DNA of 27,117 nucleotides from positions 1 to 27,117 of the forward strand of contig JADGJA010000261.1 in assembly GCA_027596035.1 (NCBI GenBank). Reading direction: 5' to 3'. Below are positions 10,785-20,172 of the stretch, piece after piece. The position numbers were made by a program, and so were the translations under genes. Below the pieces are notes generated by a model, which saw only the letters and a program-made list of their open reading frames with translations, did no database searches and was not told the origin of the DNA. The number at the start of each line of letters is the position of its first letter. Within the stretch, counting starts at the first letter, position 1. The stretch comes from Thoreauomyces humboldtii (taxonomy: Eukaryota; Chytridiomycota; Chytridiomycetes; Spizellomycetales; Powellomycetaceae).

Positions 10785-11145
10785 TCAACTGCTCTTCTTC
10801 TTGTTTCCGCTCCTTATCATGACCAGTGCGATGAAGGAGAATATGACAGACACGCCAGCGACGAGGAGGATGACGGGGACGCGGATGGCCCACTCTGGAG
10901 CGGGAAAGTATGAGTGGAAAGGGTGTGCGGGATCTACGAAAGGCTGAGGAATGGGAGAAGGAAAAAGCATGAGCGTTTTCCAACCGAGCGATGAATCAAG
11001 TTCGTGGACACGAAGAGGGAAATGAGAACAGCGAGCTCACCAGTACGAGGGCCCAAAGGGTGTAGTAGACAAAGACGACTAAACTGACGAGGATGAGGCT
11101 GCCGCCGACCAAACGATCCGAGGACGTTCCCTTTGAAGCGCGCAT
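10785..11145 (-). CDS. DPM2: Dolichol-phosphate mannosyltransferase regulatory subunit DPM2
   Basis: Two exons on the minus strand, 11145-11041 and 10943-10785, join in phase 0 (donor GTGAGC, acceptor CTCAG) to give 87 residues, the usual size of DPM2. The protein is a two-helix ER membrane protein: the first hydrophobic segment is about 12-38 (GGSLILVSLVVFVYYTLWAL), then a luminal PFVDPAHPFHSYF loop, the second about 57-79, and a basic tail NKKKSS. The spacing and the YYT-W...PF(V/I)D pattern are those of human DPM2. DPM2 stabilises the catalytic DPM1 and DPM3 and also the GPI-GlcNAc transferase. The frame stays open upstream with in-frame ATGs, but only the start at 11145 matches the family length. 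It is divergent from the USP5-like gene. Confidence 0.93.
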
Positions 11146-11617
11146 ACAGACTTGGAGGTTAGCCTGGTGGGCGCGCGAGTGATGAGACGTGACCTGTTGC
11201 GAGCCACGATGCATGCATACCATGGTATGACGATGGACTTCTTGGACTTGCGAAGTCTCCACGGGAGAAGTGTGTGCCTCGCGAGGAGCCGTAACGAAAG
11301 CGGCACGCGCGAGAGAGGGAAGGGAAACCAAAGACCCTAATATTAGACAAAGAGAGCGAGGGGAAGCCCTAGGTGGCACAGCATTCTAAATGAACCATGT
11401 CCGACCCGTCCGGTCTCTCCCCCCTCCCCCCCCCCTCTTCGTCCTCGACGTTCGCAAGAACCGACCCTTCCGTCGTCATCTTGGCATCTCCCATCTCTCG
11501 AACCAGAGCAAAAGAAACAAGCGGACGGGCCGCATTCCTTTTAGGTACCAAGGAGGCAGTTACAGGTCATATCTGTCTTCATCTCGAAATCAATCCAAGC
11601 TCAGAAAATAAAGAGCA
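11146..11617. other. Divergent promoter region between DPM2 and the USP5-like gene
   Basis: No gene is supported here. The stretch includes a homopyrimidine tract with a run of ten C at 11426-11435, which could mark a promoter or mRNA start for the plus-strand gene. Frames open in this region belong to no family I recognise. An in-frame upstream part of the DPM2 reading frame extends into it without a convincing start. Confidence 0.5.
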
Positions 11618-14600
11618 ATGTCTGCGTGCCCTCACGTCACCACGGCGAACCTTAGGTCGGCCACTCCAGCAAGTAACGTTTACAAGGACGAGTGCACCCT
11701 TTGCTTCGACTCCCAGGTACCTACCGGTTCCCGGCAGCACGTCGCAGCTTGTGTTCCTCCTAGGCCCAGGAAAGCTGAATAAGCCCTGCACTTGACTCCA
11801 GGACCTGCCTAAAGGCATCGACGTATGTTTGACGTGCTTCAACGGAGGCTGCCTGGGAAGTGATCGAAGGCACGCCCAGCTCCACTACGAGAAGACCCAA
11901 CATGCACTCGCTCTCAACGTCAGAAGGGTGCCGAAACCGAGCAAGGTACCGCTTTGCTCAGCGAGACGTCTCCCTCTCTCTCTCTCTCTCTCTCTCTCCG
12001 TACTGAGACAGCGATGAAATTCTTCCATCGCAGCACGACCCCATGCATCCCCGACCTGCAAAGATCACAAAGCTCGCCATCCAGGAGGAGCAGGAAGCGG
12101 ACATGTTTGACTTTGTGACTAGCGTCAAGTGCTATGCATGTCCGCAGGAGGAGCTGGATCGCACGGCAGGAAACGTGAGGAGCCATGGAGGGACGCGTGA
12201 CACTTCCCGCAACCCGTCAAGATCATTGAACGCTGTTGTCGGTTGCAGCTACCTGCGGTGATCGATTCCGTCATGCTTGCCCTGTCCGCAAAGAAGCAAT
12301 CCGAGGTCAAGGCGTGGGAGGAGGAGACCACGTCCTGCTCGCACACGCAGAACATCCAGCAGTCGGAGCCTTTCAAACTCGGCGGTGCGTCCAGTGATTG
12401 ACACACCTCACGGGAGCCTTCCCCTTCGCCCCACCGTTCGTACTGATGAAGATGGAAAAAGCAGAGTTGGCCCACTGCACCAAATGCGAACTCACCGAAA
12501 ACCTCTGGCTGTGTCTCACGTGCGGAAACCTGGGATGCGGAAGACAGCAGTTTGGCGGGATCGGCGGAAACGGACACGGACAGAACCATCACGATGAAAC
12601 CAACCACCCTGTTTCTGTAAAGATCGGAACGATCACGCCTGAAGGCACGGCAGATGTCTACTGCTACCAGTGTGGAGAGGAACGTTTGGATCCGCAGCTT
12701 GCTGCGCATCTCAACACCTTTGGGATCAACATCGCAACGCAGCAGAAGACGCAGAGAACTTTGAACGAGCTGGTACCGATAGACAGTGTCATGTTTTCAT
12801 GAGCACACTCACTGAGTCAGGTTGTTGCGTCTTTCAGCAAGTTGAGCAGAACCTCAAGTTCGACTTTAGCATGACCACACAGGACGGCCAGGAATTGGTC
12901 CCGCTCTTTGGGCCGGGTCTTACAGGGCTTAAGAACCTGGGCAACAGCTGTTACATGGCATCCGTTCTCCAAGCCGTCTTTGGCTTAAAGCAGTTCCAAG
13001 ATCGGTATATATCCTGGATTTAGTTCTCTCTGGTCTCGTGCACCGCTCTCATGAATGCTTTAGATACACAGGTGACGTGGCGAAGAATCACGTTGCAGTC
13101 TGCCGGGATACACCCGCTACCTGCTTTCACTGTCAAATGGCCAAGATGGCCGACGGTCTTCTCAGTGGTCGCTACTCAGTACCCATCGAGCCCGACGCGA
13201 CCTCCGAACCGGACGAGCCTCAGGTCCGCGGACAGGACGGGATCGCTCCCTCCATGTTCAAGGATCTGGTCGGAAAGGGACATCCCGAGTTCTCCACCAT
13301 GCGACAGCAGGATGCTCAGGAGTTCTTCCAGCACCTCACATCCCTCGTGGAGCAAAAGGAACGAGCGGGAGGTCGCGATCCTAGCACTATCTTCAAATTC
13401 GATGTTGAGCAGCGGTTGCAATGCCTCGAGTGCGAAAAGGTCCGGTATCGCACGGAAAAGAACACTTCATTGACTCTGAGGGTGCCCGCGAAACGCACCA
13501 ACCCTGGAGAGCTCAAAGAAGGCGAAAAGCCAGAGTATGCGCCTATCACCTTTGAGGACTGCTTGGCTACTTTCTGCAACGATGACATCAGAGAGCACAA
13601 GTGTCCACACGATAAGCGCGACGTATCCGCCACCTTGTAAGCTTCGGCGGTATGCAGATTCCCTTGATCACTACTGATGCGAGGTTTATTCCTTCAGCAC
13701 CACCCGCTTCAGCACATTTCCGGATACGCTTGTCTGCACCATGAGCAGATTTGTACTAGGGCAAGGATGGGTCATGGAGAAGCTGAGTATGTTCGTTGAG
13801 CTACCTGTGCAGAACCTGACTGGGGATCATCTAGCTGAACCTGAGAAACTTACTAGATGTGGCCATTCCAGCTCCGTTGGAGCTTGACCTGGAGCACCTT
13901 CGTGGACATGGTCTGCAGGACGGCGAATCTTCTCTGCCGGAAGACGGTAGGCGCCAGCAGGAATCAAGAAGGGTTCACTCCCTTCCCGTTGTTCACACTT
14001 GTCGTCGGTTTGTAGGCTCTTCCAACTCTGCTGCCCCTCAAGTGGATCAGGCAGCCTTGGACCAGCTGATAGCCATGGGCTTTCCTGAGGTTCGGTGCTC
14101 GAAAGCTCTCCTTACCACAGGCAACAACGGCGCAGAAATCGCAATGTCATGGCTGTTTGAGCACATGGAGGACCCAGGTGATACCGCCGTTGCCTCCGCA
14201 GACGAATTGGAATGTAGCGGCTGATCAGGTTTTGTGCTACCTCGAAACAGATATCGACGTGCCATTCCAAGCTACATCACTCGGTGACGGAGACAGCGGA
14301 GCTTCCGCTGGAGACATTGAGCAGCTGATGGACATGGGATTCTCGGCGAGTCAGGCCAAGAGGGCACTGAAAGAAACTGTACGTTTGTCCACTGGGAACG
14401 ACTCGTTACTGCTGCCCGTAATGTTCCGGCAGCTAACCGTCAGTATATCTGTGTGCAGTCAAACAACATGGAACGGGCGATCGACTGGCTGTTCAGCCAC
14501 GCCGACAGCATGGATACGACGGAACCCGAGCCATCAACGGAGGGTCCGGTCGTCGCCACTGCTGCTGCAGGAAAGGACCCGCGTCCGGCGCGATACGCCC

Positions 14601-14776
14601 TCAAGGCGTTCGTCTCGCACAAGGGAACGTCCACCCATTGTGGTCACTATGTAGCTCACGTCCGACAGACGGACGGTCGATGGGTGCTCTTCAACGACAA
14701 CAAGGTGGTCGAGGTGCCTGACGTGACGACGGCCGTGGGAGAGGCTTACATCTATGTCTACGAACGTCGGATATGA
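11618..14776 (+). CDS. UBP14: Ubiquitin carboxyl-terminal hydrolase, USP5/13 (isopeptidase T, yeast Ubp14) type
   Basis: This cysteine protease recycles free, unanchored polyubiquitin chains. Twelve exons are read: 11618-11716, 11802-11945, 12034-12174, 12249-12384, 12465-12772, 12838-13004, 13064-13636, 13698-13786, 13857-13946, 14016-14177, 14251-14378 and 14459-14776. They give about 784 residues; yeast Ubp14 has 781. In order: an N-terminal variant zinc finger ([19 protein letters not shown]), the ZnF-UBP ([23 protein letters not shown]... at about 174-258), the Cys box [19 protein letters not shown] with Cys314, two UBA domains inserted in the catalytic domain (about 590-635 and 656-693), and the His box [12 protein letters not shown] with His742 followed by FNDNKV. 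All catalytic positions look intact. The acceptor of exon 5 could be 12462 instead of 12465. Intron 2 carries a CT microsatellite. Confidence 0.95.
11974..11998 (+). repeat. (CT)12 microsatellite in an intron
   Basis: Twenty-five nucleotides of uninterrupted CT dinucleotide lie inside intron 2 (11946-12033) of the USP5-like gene, upstream of the acceptor. It may act as an extended polypyrimidine tract and is likely to vary in length between strains. Confidence 0.95.
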
Positions 14777-14915
14777 TATGATTGACCGAAATAAGAAAAG
14801 GGGATACCGCAGTAATGGTGTCTAGAATGGCGGCACAGTCACGTACTCCGCTACTTCCCTATTCAGTTTTCCTCAGCTTCACCTCGAAATCGTCTTGCAG
14901 CACTTTCCCTTGCTC

Positions 14916-16028
14916 ATGTCGGCTCCATCACCATCCGAACGCACAACTAAAAAGTACATCAAAAAAGAAGCCACGCAGCTCGCCATCTTCGCACGCGCAG
15001 AGAATGCCACTCTCTCCACGCTCGTATCGTCAGAACCGACTTCGTTCCTTCTCCTGCTCAATGCGGGTGCGACGGGTGACGTCGGCGGAGTGGCCGTGAC
15101 GGACCTCGAGTCCGCCTTTTCATCTTTCCAGGGATACCTCCGGGTGGAGATGGTCCTGGGACGCCCCTACTCGTACGTTCTGTTCGAAGACGCCACCGCA
15201 GCTCAACGAGCCCGCGAAGCCGTCGACCTCGGAAATGGAATACCGACACGAAGCGGTGGAACCAAGAAGTTGATGATGGCGTGGGCCAACAAAGTCTCGG
15301 CCGAGGTCGCTGTCATGGATCCCGACGAGATATCGAGGTTGATCCCGGGACTCTTCGTGGTTCATGAGCTCGTAAGCGAAGCGTGTGAGAAACGGATATC
15401 GGAGGTCCTCTCTTCGTCCACGGACGACATCAGCAGTCCGTGGACGATTCTGAACAAACGACGTGTCCGACATTACGGATTCCGATTCGACTATGAGCTC
15501 AACACCGTGGACCGAGATCCCAGCCGTCTCCAACCTCTACCCTCTTGGTGCGCCGAACCTCTCGCTCAGTACGCCCTCCGGTTCCCGACGATCGACCCAC
15601 CGGACCAGTTGACCGTGAACGACTACATGCCGGGATCCGGGATCGCACCGCACGTCGACACGCATTCGGCGTTCACGGACGCCATCACGTCGCTCACGCT
15701 TTCGGCGGGCGTCGTGATGGAGTTTCGTGTGCCTTCTGCCGACATCTCCCACAACGTCTACCTGCCTCCCCGATCCCTTTGCGTCATGACCGGGGAGGCG
15801 AGGTACAGGTGGGAGCATGGGATCAGACCGAGGAAGACGGACGTGGTCGGTGGGAGGGCCGTCATGAGGGATCGAAGGGTCAGCTTGACGTTTCGGACCG
15901 TAAGGAGGGTACCGAGTTGTGCGTGTCAGTGGAAGGATGCTTGTGATGCTCAGAAAGGTCGGGAGACACGAGAAGGTTTCGGTCATGCCCTTGGATTGTT
16001 TCACCCCAAACGAGATAGCGTGACTTGA
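14916..16028 (+). CDS. ALKBH8-like 2-oxoglutarate/Fe(II) dioxygenase with N-terminal RRM-like region, no methyltransferase domain
   Basis: A single open frame of 370 residues. Residues about 40-130 look like a divergent RRM (SFLLLLNAG..., YSYVLFEDATAAQRAREAV). Residues about 140-330 form an AlkB-type double-stranded beta-helix: NDYMPGSGIAPHVDTHSAF gives the Fe ligands His246 and Asp248, the distal His301 is in WEHGI, and Arg321 and Arg327 in RRVSLTFR would hold 2-oxoglutarate. This layout is that of ALKBH8, which hydroxylates methoxycarbonylmethyl-uridine at the tRNA wobble position. Animal ALKBH8 has a C-terminal Trm9-like methyltransferase; here the protein ends soon after the AlkB fold with a Cys-bearing tail (CACQWKDAC), so methylation would need a separate Trm9. 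The start is the first ATG of the frame. It follows the USP5-like gene by only 139 bp. Confidence 0.88.
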   Translation: MSAPSPSERTTKKYIKKEATQLAIFARAENATLSTLVSSEPTSFLLLLNAGATGDVGGVAVTDLESAFSSFQGYLRVEMVLGRPYSYVLFEDATAAQRAREAVDLGNGIPTRSGGTKKLMMAWANKVSAEVAVMDPDEISRLIPGLFVVHELVSEACEKRISEVLSSSTDDISSPWTILNKRRVRHYGFRFDYELNTVDRDPSRLQPLPSWCAEPLAQYALRFPTIDPPDQLTVNDYMPGSGIAPHVDTHSAFTDAITSLTLSAGVVMEFRVPSADISHNVYLPPRSLCVMTGEARYRWEHGIRPRKTDVVGGRAVMRDRRVSLTFRTVRRVPSCACQWKDACDAQKGRETREGFGHALGLFHPKRDSVT

Positions 16029-16400
16029 CCAAACCAAAGGCTTTTGTATAATGGCAGATACACCCCTCCCCCTGACAGCGCGACCATTAATCCCGGTAAA
16101 TAATCAATCACACACTTGCAACAATCAATCACACACTTGCAACAGTCACTGGGACCTGTTGAGTCTCTGCCGTTTTTCAGCGCTGCACCCAGCGAGCCAC
16201 TGTGCAGGATAGGATGGCTGTGCAAGTCCATGTCGAGTTCGTCAAGGAATCTCTCGCTCCCCTTCCACTCGTCGGCACCTTCCTCCTCCTCGTCGGCCAC
16301 GCCGATTCCCCCATTGTTGAACCACCCTGTGTACGACGGGACCTTGGCTCTTTCACTCTTGGATCCTCGCATCGTTAGGCATCCTCCTCTCATCGTCATC
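16029..16400. other. Compact intergenic region with antisense ORF and tandem duplication
   Basis: Between the ALKBH8-like stop and the uS4m start there is no gene I can name. The minus strand has an open frame from ATG 16402 down to 16001 that would encode about 133 residues; its first 75 or so read like an ordinary soluble protein (WFNNGGIGVADEEEEGADEW, then FLDELDMDLHSH). On the plus strand a 54-codon frame starts at 16214 and uses many C-ending codons. At most one can be real, and either could be chance. The exact 21-bp tandem repeat at 16102-16143 lies here. Confidence 0.35.
16102..16143. repeat. Exact 21-bp tandem duplication
   Basis: The unit AATCAATCACACACTTGCAA plus C occurs twice without mismatch, at 16102-16122 and 16123-16143. 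Perfect identity suggests a recent duplication or replication slippage. In the minus-strand open frame it doubles the heptapeptide CCKCVID. Confidence 0.95.
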
Positions 16401-17581
16401 ATGACCAGGTCTCGAATCGTCAGGTGGAAGGTACGTACGTGGGTTCTGTGTATCATTCTCTCTCTTCCGACCCCCTGTTCGCGAAAAAAGAGATCTCTTC
16501 CTTCCCACGGTCAACCGAAAACTTCATTCGTAACACGCTCCTCTGTTTCCCACCAGGTCAAGGACCCGTTCGACCCGAACCGAGCGCTCCTCCGAATGTC
16601 ATGGAACAAGTACAACCTGTACAGTCTCGCCACCCGTCTCCGTCCCGAGGATCTCTCGCGAAAGTCCGTTTTCCAGCAAAAGTGGACCGCAAAGCGAGAG
16701 CTCCGAGCCTACCACGTACCCAACATCACCGAGCGGCAGCTGATCCAGAGGCACTGGTCGGCCAGGCTGCCCTTGCAGCAGTTGACACAGGCGGAGAAGG
16801 ACAGGTTGCCCCCCGTGCAGGCTTTGGCGTTCGCTGAGACGGAGAGGAGGTTGGACGTCGTGGTGTTCAGGGCGCATCTGGCGAGCAGTCTGTGGATGGC
16901 GAGGGCCTCGGTCGTGCAGGGACACGTGCTGGTCAACGGGGAGAAGGTAACGATCTAGGGTTGGTTTCGTTGGGACACAGGCGAGGGATTGACCGTTAAC
17001 CTCGTGTTCACTCCCAGTGCGAATACCCTGCGCGTCGTCTCGAAGACGGAGACATGGTGACGGTGTCCCCGTCCTCGGTCCCAACCCTCAGGAAGCCCAC
17101 CGTCCTCACCACCACCACCACCACCGCCACCGACGCCACCTCCACCACTACCTCTTCTACCACCACCCCATCTACCGGCCGCAAAGTCCCCCTCCTGGAC
17201 TTCAAACCCGTGTCCTACATGGCACCCTGGATGTTCATCCCCTCCTACCTCGAAGTCGACTACAGCACCTGTTCCGTCATCTTCCTCCGTTCCCCGCTCC
17301 CCCAACCGGACCACGTTGAGGTTCCCTCCCCGTTCCCGCCAGAGTGGCACCAGCTGGCGTACGAGTGGTATTCCTCCATCTTCAAGAAGAAGGAGAGCAT
17401 CCGGACCGACCCCAACCTCCAACCGCCCGTCGTCGTGGAAGGTCAGACGGTCAAGTTGAAGAGGAAGTTTGCCGAGATCAGGAGGAGGGACGTCAAGGAG
17501 AGGGGGGAGTTGAGGTTCAAGCATCGGGAGGAGAGGAAGGCGAGGGAGGAGAAGGAGAGGCAGGGCCAGGTCGAGGTGTAA
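16401..17581 (+). CDS. NAM9: Mitochondrial small-subunit ribosomal protein uS4m (Nam9 type)
   Basis: Three exons, 16401-16430, 16557-16946 and 17018-17581, give 327 residues. The N-terminal half has the Nam9 signature: WNKYNLYSL, then SVFQQKWTAKRELRAYH. The S4 RNA-binding domain (about 107-157: RRLDVVVFRAHLASSLWMAR, ASVVQGHVLVNGEK, DGDMVTVS) follows and is split by intron 2. Then comes a Thr-rich low-complexity insert (about 171-194), a conserved fungal segment (PWMFIPSYLEVDYSTCSVIFLRSP) with PFPPEWHQLAYEWY, and a very basic/acidic tail. The protein assembles into the mitochondrial 37S subunit. The short 10-residue first exon fits Nam9, which also begins close to this motif; an in-frame upstream ATG at 16116 would add an unlikely extension. 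Confidence 0.93.
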
Positions 17582-17903
17582 AGAGGAACTGGAGAAGGTG
17601 ATCGTAGAGAGAGAAAGGGCCCTCGTTGAGTACATCTCTTTCGTTTTATCATTTAACTGGATCACGATCCTGTCTCATGGAACTGCCAAGCGATGCATGC
17701 CATACAGAACAGACGAGTTTCCCAAATCTGGCCGAACGATCACTGGTTGGGGCCCTTGTCTACAAAGGAAAATTCTAGCAGATCCATTTGCATCCGAGTT
17801 CCTCCAGTCCTGCAACACACCATCAGCGCATGCATCGTGCGCGGATGTGCAATCGATGGCTGAACGCGCCGACCTACGATGTCCAGACCGACTCTCTGTT
17901 CGT
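17582..17903. other. Convergent intergenic region
   Basis: The 3' ends of uS4m and ATP synthase subunit j face each other across about 320 bp. I see no coding region, RNA or repeat that I can support in this stretch. Confidence 0.5.
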
Positions 17904-18710
17904 CTACTTGTGGGACTCCATGTAGTCGCCGGCGGCAGCCTTCAGCTTCTGCCTCTCGGTAGCGTCGCGCACGTTGTTGCTGTTTGAGGAAAATATATCA
18001 GCATCATTACTAATCGCTGATCCGGCAAATGCATAAAACGTACACAATGTTGATCCACTTGTCCTCGGGGCCTGTACAAAAAAAAAAGGAAAGTTAGAAC
18101 TTCGTGAATCGCCACGCGGCAAGAATAGCTCCAATCAAATCCGCCCTCGAGTGCACATTCAAGACCAAGCATGCCAGAAGAGGCTCAGTTCTCTCAGCAT
18201 ACATTATCCGTTCCTCCTGAGACTTCCAGGAAAGTGCTCGCGGCGTCACGTCTGCGCAAACAAGCCCGCTCCTTTTTCAAAGCTCAGGCCTGTTCGTTTC
18301 ATTCATGTTCCGCAACTCTTGCCTCCACTTCTCCCAAAGGTGCCTTGTTCTCCGGATCCATGCCCCCTTCTTGGTATGCCCCGGGCAAACGCTCGAATTG
18401 GGAAGAGCCCAACCAGACCGCCAAGCCTGCGGAATCCTCCCCAACCGTCCGAAGAATACAGTCAACGTACTGTTCATCATCTTAGTGTGAGCCCAAGAGA
18501 AGGTGAAGAAGGCGAGGGATCCTAGACGTCAAGAAGTTTTCAGCAGAGAGTCAGCAACCAGGCAGCAAGAGGGCAGGCAGTCCGTGGAGAAAACATGGAG
18601 CCGAGAGAGTCCTCACCAGATACGAAGAAGGGAGCGTAGAGCCTGAGGATGGGAGCAGGCCAGACACGTTGACCCCAGAAGGTACGGAATGCGGGGGCCT
18701 GAGCGACCAT
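17904..18710 (-). CDS. ATP18: ATP synthase subunit j (Atp18-like), F-type, mitochondrial
   Basis: Four exons on the minus strand (18710-18617, 18521-18471, 18071-18044, 17979-17904) join in frame to 82 residues. The N-terminus has the subunit j pattern: FWGQRVWPAPILRLYAPFFVSG, followed by a single transmembrane stretch (about 20-45, into SLAFFTFSW), then MMNSPEDKWIN and a charged tail ending in YMESHK. Yeast Atp18 is 59 residues with the same PTPIL-x-YWPFFVAG core. It sits in the membrane part of the F1Fo ATP synthase. Exon 3 is a 28-nt microexon, and the intron before it is about 400 nt, far longer than the others in the window. The gene is divergent from the SDR gene with 231 bp between start codons. 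Confidence 0.85.
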
Positions 18711-18793
18711 TTTTTGCTAATGGAGGTGAATACGTTCGTTCGTGAGGGGGATGGGACTCTCGCGACGGGCAGGAACTTTCGACAGCAGTCGAC

Positions 18794-18814
18794 CACTTCG
18801 CACTTCGCACTTCG
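18794..18814 (+). repeat. CACTTCG x3 tandem repeat in a divergent promoter
   Basis: Three exact copies of CACTTCG (18794-18800, 18801-18807, 18808-18814) lie in the intergenic space between subunit j and the SDR gene, about 22 bp upstream of the TATA-like sequence. They could be clustered sites for a transcription factor or simple slippage. Confidence 0.8.
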
Positions 18815-18835
18815 CACACGTCACCGTCGCGCACG

Positions 18836-18844
18836 TATAAAAAA
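18836..18844 (+). promoter_or_regulatory. TATA box of the SDR gene
   Basis: TATAAAAAA lies 98 bp upstream of the SDR start codon at 18942, preceded by the CACTTCG repeats. Between it and the ATG is a direct repeat of CAAGCAATTC (18890-18899 and 18901-18910). The sequence and distance suit a TATA-containing, inducible fungal promoter; this is inference from sequence only. Confidence 0.6.
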
Positions 18845-18941
18845 GCGCACTTCCGCATGTTGAACATCTACCAGCATCTGTACAGTACTCAAGCAATTCC
18901 CAAGCAATTCAAACCTACCACTCGCATACGCTTTCATCACG

Positions 18942-19729
18942 ATGACATCCCAGATCCCCACCAACTACCTCGTACTCGGCTCGAACCGCGGCATAGGATT
19001 CGGCCTGGTCAAAGGTAGGAACTTTCCTGCGGTTAGCTCCGGTCGCACCTATCCTGACTGCTCAGACCATCAGAGCTCGCCCTCCGTCCCCACTCGGTCG
19101 TCTTCGCGACGGTTCGTAGCACCTCCTCGCAACTCACAGCCCTCGCAGCCGAACACAAGAACATCCACATCATCACTCTGGACACCACCTCGGAAACCGA
19201 CGCCCAATCCGCCGCCGTCGAAATCTCAAAGATCGCGCCGTCAGGACTGGACGTCGTGATCGCCAACGCGGGGATCAACATCCATTCCCCCTCGATCCTG
19301 GCCCAGGATCCCTCGGACCTCGCCAAGATCTTCTCTGTGAACGTCGGCGGTCCCTTGATCGCGTTCAAGCACTTTTATCCCCTCCTCCAGAAGAAGGGGA
19401 CGAGAAAGTTCGCCATCATCACCTCCCTCCTCGGTTCGAACACCCTCGTGCCTCACTTCCCGCAGGGTGTCGCCGCGTACGGGGCCAGCAAGGCCGCCGT
19501 GAACTACATCGGGAGGACCATCGCCGCGGAGCACAAGAAGGATGGAGTGATCGTCGCGTTGGTCCATCCCGGTCATGTGCAGACGGACATGGGGACCAGC
19601 AACGGGACCAGGGATGCGCCCGTCACCGTGGAGGACAGCGCTAGGGGCATCCTGAAGGTGATCGATGAGGCCACGATCGAGACTAGTGGAGAGTTTGTGG
19701 ATTATCAGGGAAAGACGTTGCAGCTGTAG
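18942..19729 (+). CDS. Short-chain dehydrogenase/reductase (classical SDR, sniffer/C-factor-like)
   Basis: Two exons, 18942-19014 and 19074-19729, give 242 residues, normal for a classical SDR. The cofactor motif is GSNRGIGFGL at 13-22, a variant of TGxxxGIG. NAG is at 89-91 (VVIANAGIN), the catalytic Ser is about 142 (IITSLLGS), and YGASK gives Tyr160 and Lys164. PGHVQTDMG at about 190-198 follows the fold. The lack of a strong acidic residue straight after strand 2 and the Arg in the glycine motif hint at NADPH. The pattern resembles fungal carbonyl reductases of the Irc24 or sniffer type, but the substrate cannot be read from sequence. The gene has a TATA box and may be inducible. Confidence 0.93.
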
Positions 19730-20172
19730 ATGCGACGGGTCATTTGCCCCTTCCCATGCCCCTCCCAGATAGCTGTGACTTGCTAGAACCCACTCCCTGC
19801 AAACATTTGGTTTTCTTCCTAGTTGCTCGAACATGCTTCCTTCTTCCATGAGTCCCGGCATCGTCTCATCCCATCTCTAAACTGAAGAAAATCGCGCAGA
19901 AACCCGTAGGAAGATGCTATCGAACGTGAACACGCTGGACAAGCGACCGGCCTCGCGACAAGTTTTACCGAGGGGATGTCTGCGCTGCGCACGATCGGGA
20001 ACAAGAGAAGAGATCATAGCGGATGCCCCTTGCATGAACAGAAATCCAAGGTCACTCACAGCTTTGTTACAGTTATCGAGAATTTCCTGCACATCTGCGG
20101 CCTCGTCAGAGAGCCTCACATACGAGATCACATACAGGATTATAGTGAAGGCGGGCGATCAATACGTGTTTT
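19730..20172. other. Convergent intergenic region with an unassigned minus-strand ORF
   Basis: This is the interval between the SDR stop and the RPAP1 stop. The minus strand is open from about 20131 to 19877 (up to 84 residues). Its first 40 or so residues (VRLSDEAADVQEILDNCNKA...) look like a helical protein, but there is no good ATG and no family I recognise. It could be part of the RPAP1 3' UTR, or a spliced C-terminal extension of RPAP1. Confidence 0.4.

Noticed and set aside
10504..10947. Plus-strand ORF of 147 residues between the EF-hand gene and DPM2
   Set aside because: It runs antisense into the conserved second exon of DPM2 and shows no protein family features.
10996..11379. Longer DPM2 with a signal-peptide-like N-terminus
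   Set aside because: The hydrophobic upstream stretch is in frame but starts only from GTG, and DPM2 proteins are about 80-90 residues without such an extension.
18460..18485. C/D-box snoRNA start (ATGATGA) on the minus strand
   Set aside because: The motif is simply the Met-Met-Asn codons at the end of exon 2, and I found no matching D box with a terminal stem.
18151..18525. Plus-strand ORF of 124 residues inside the long intron of subunit j
   Set aside because: No recognisable family, Pro/Ser/Arg-rich composition typical of chance frames, and it runs antisense through a supported exon.
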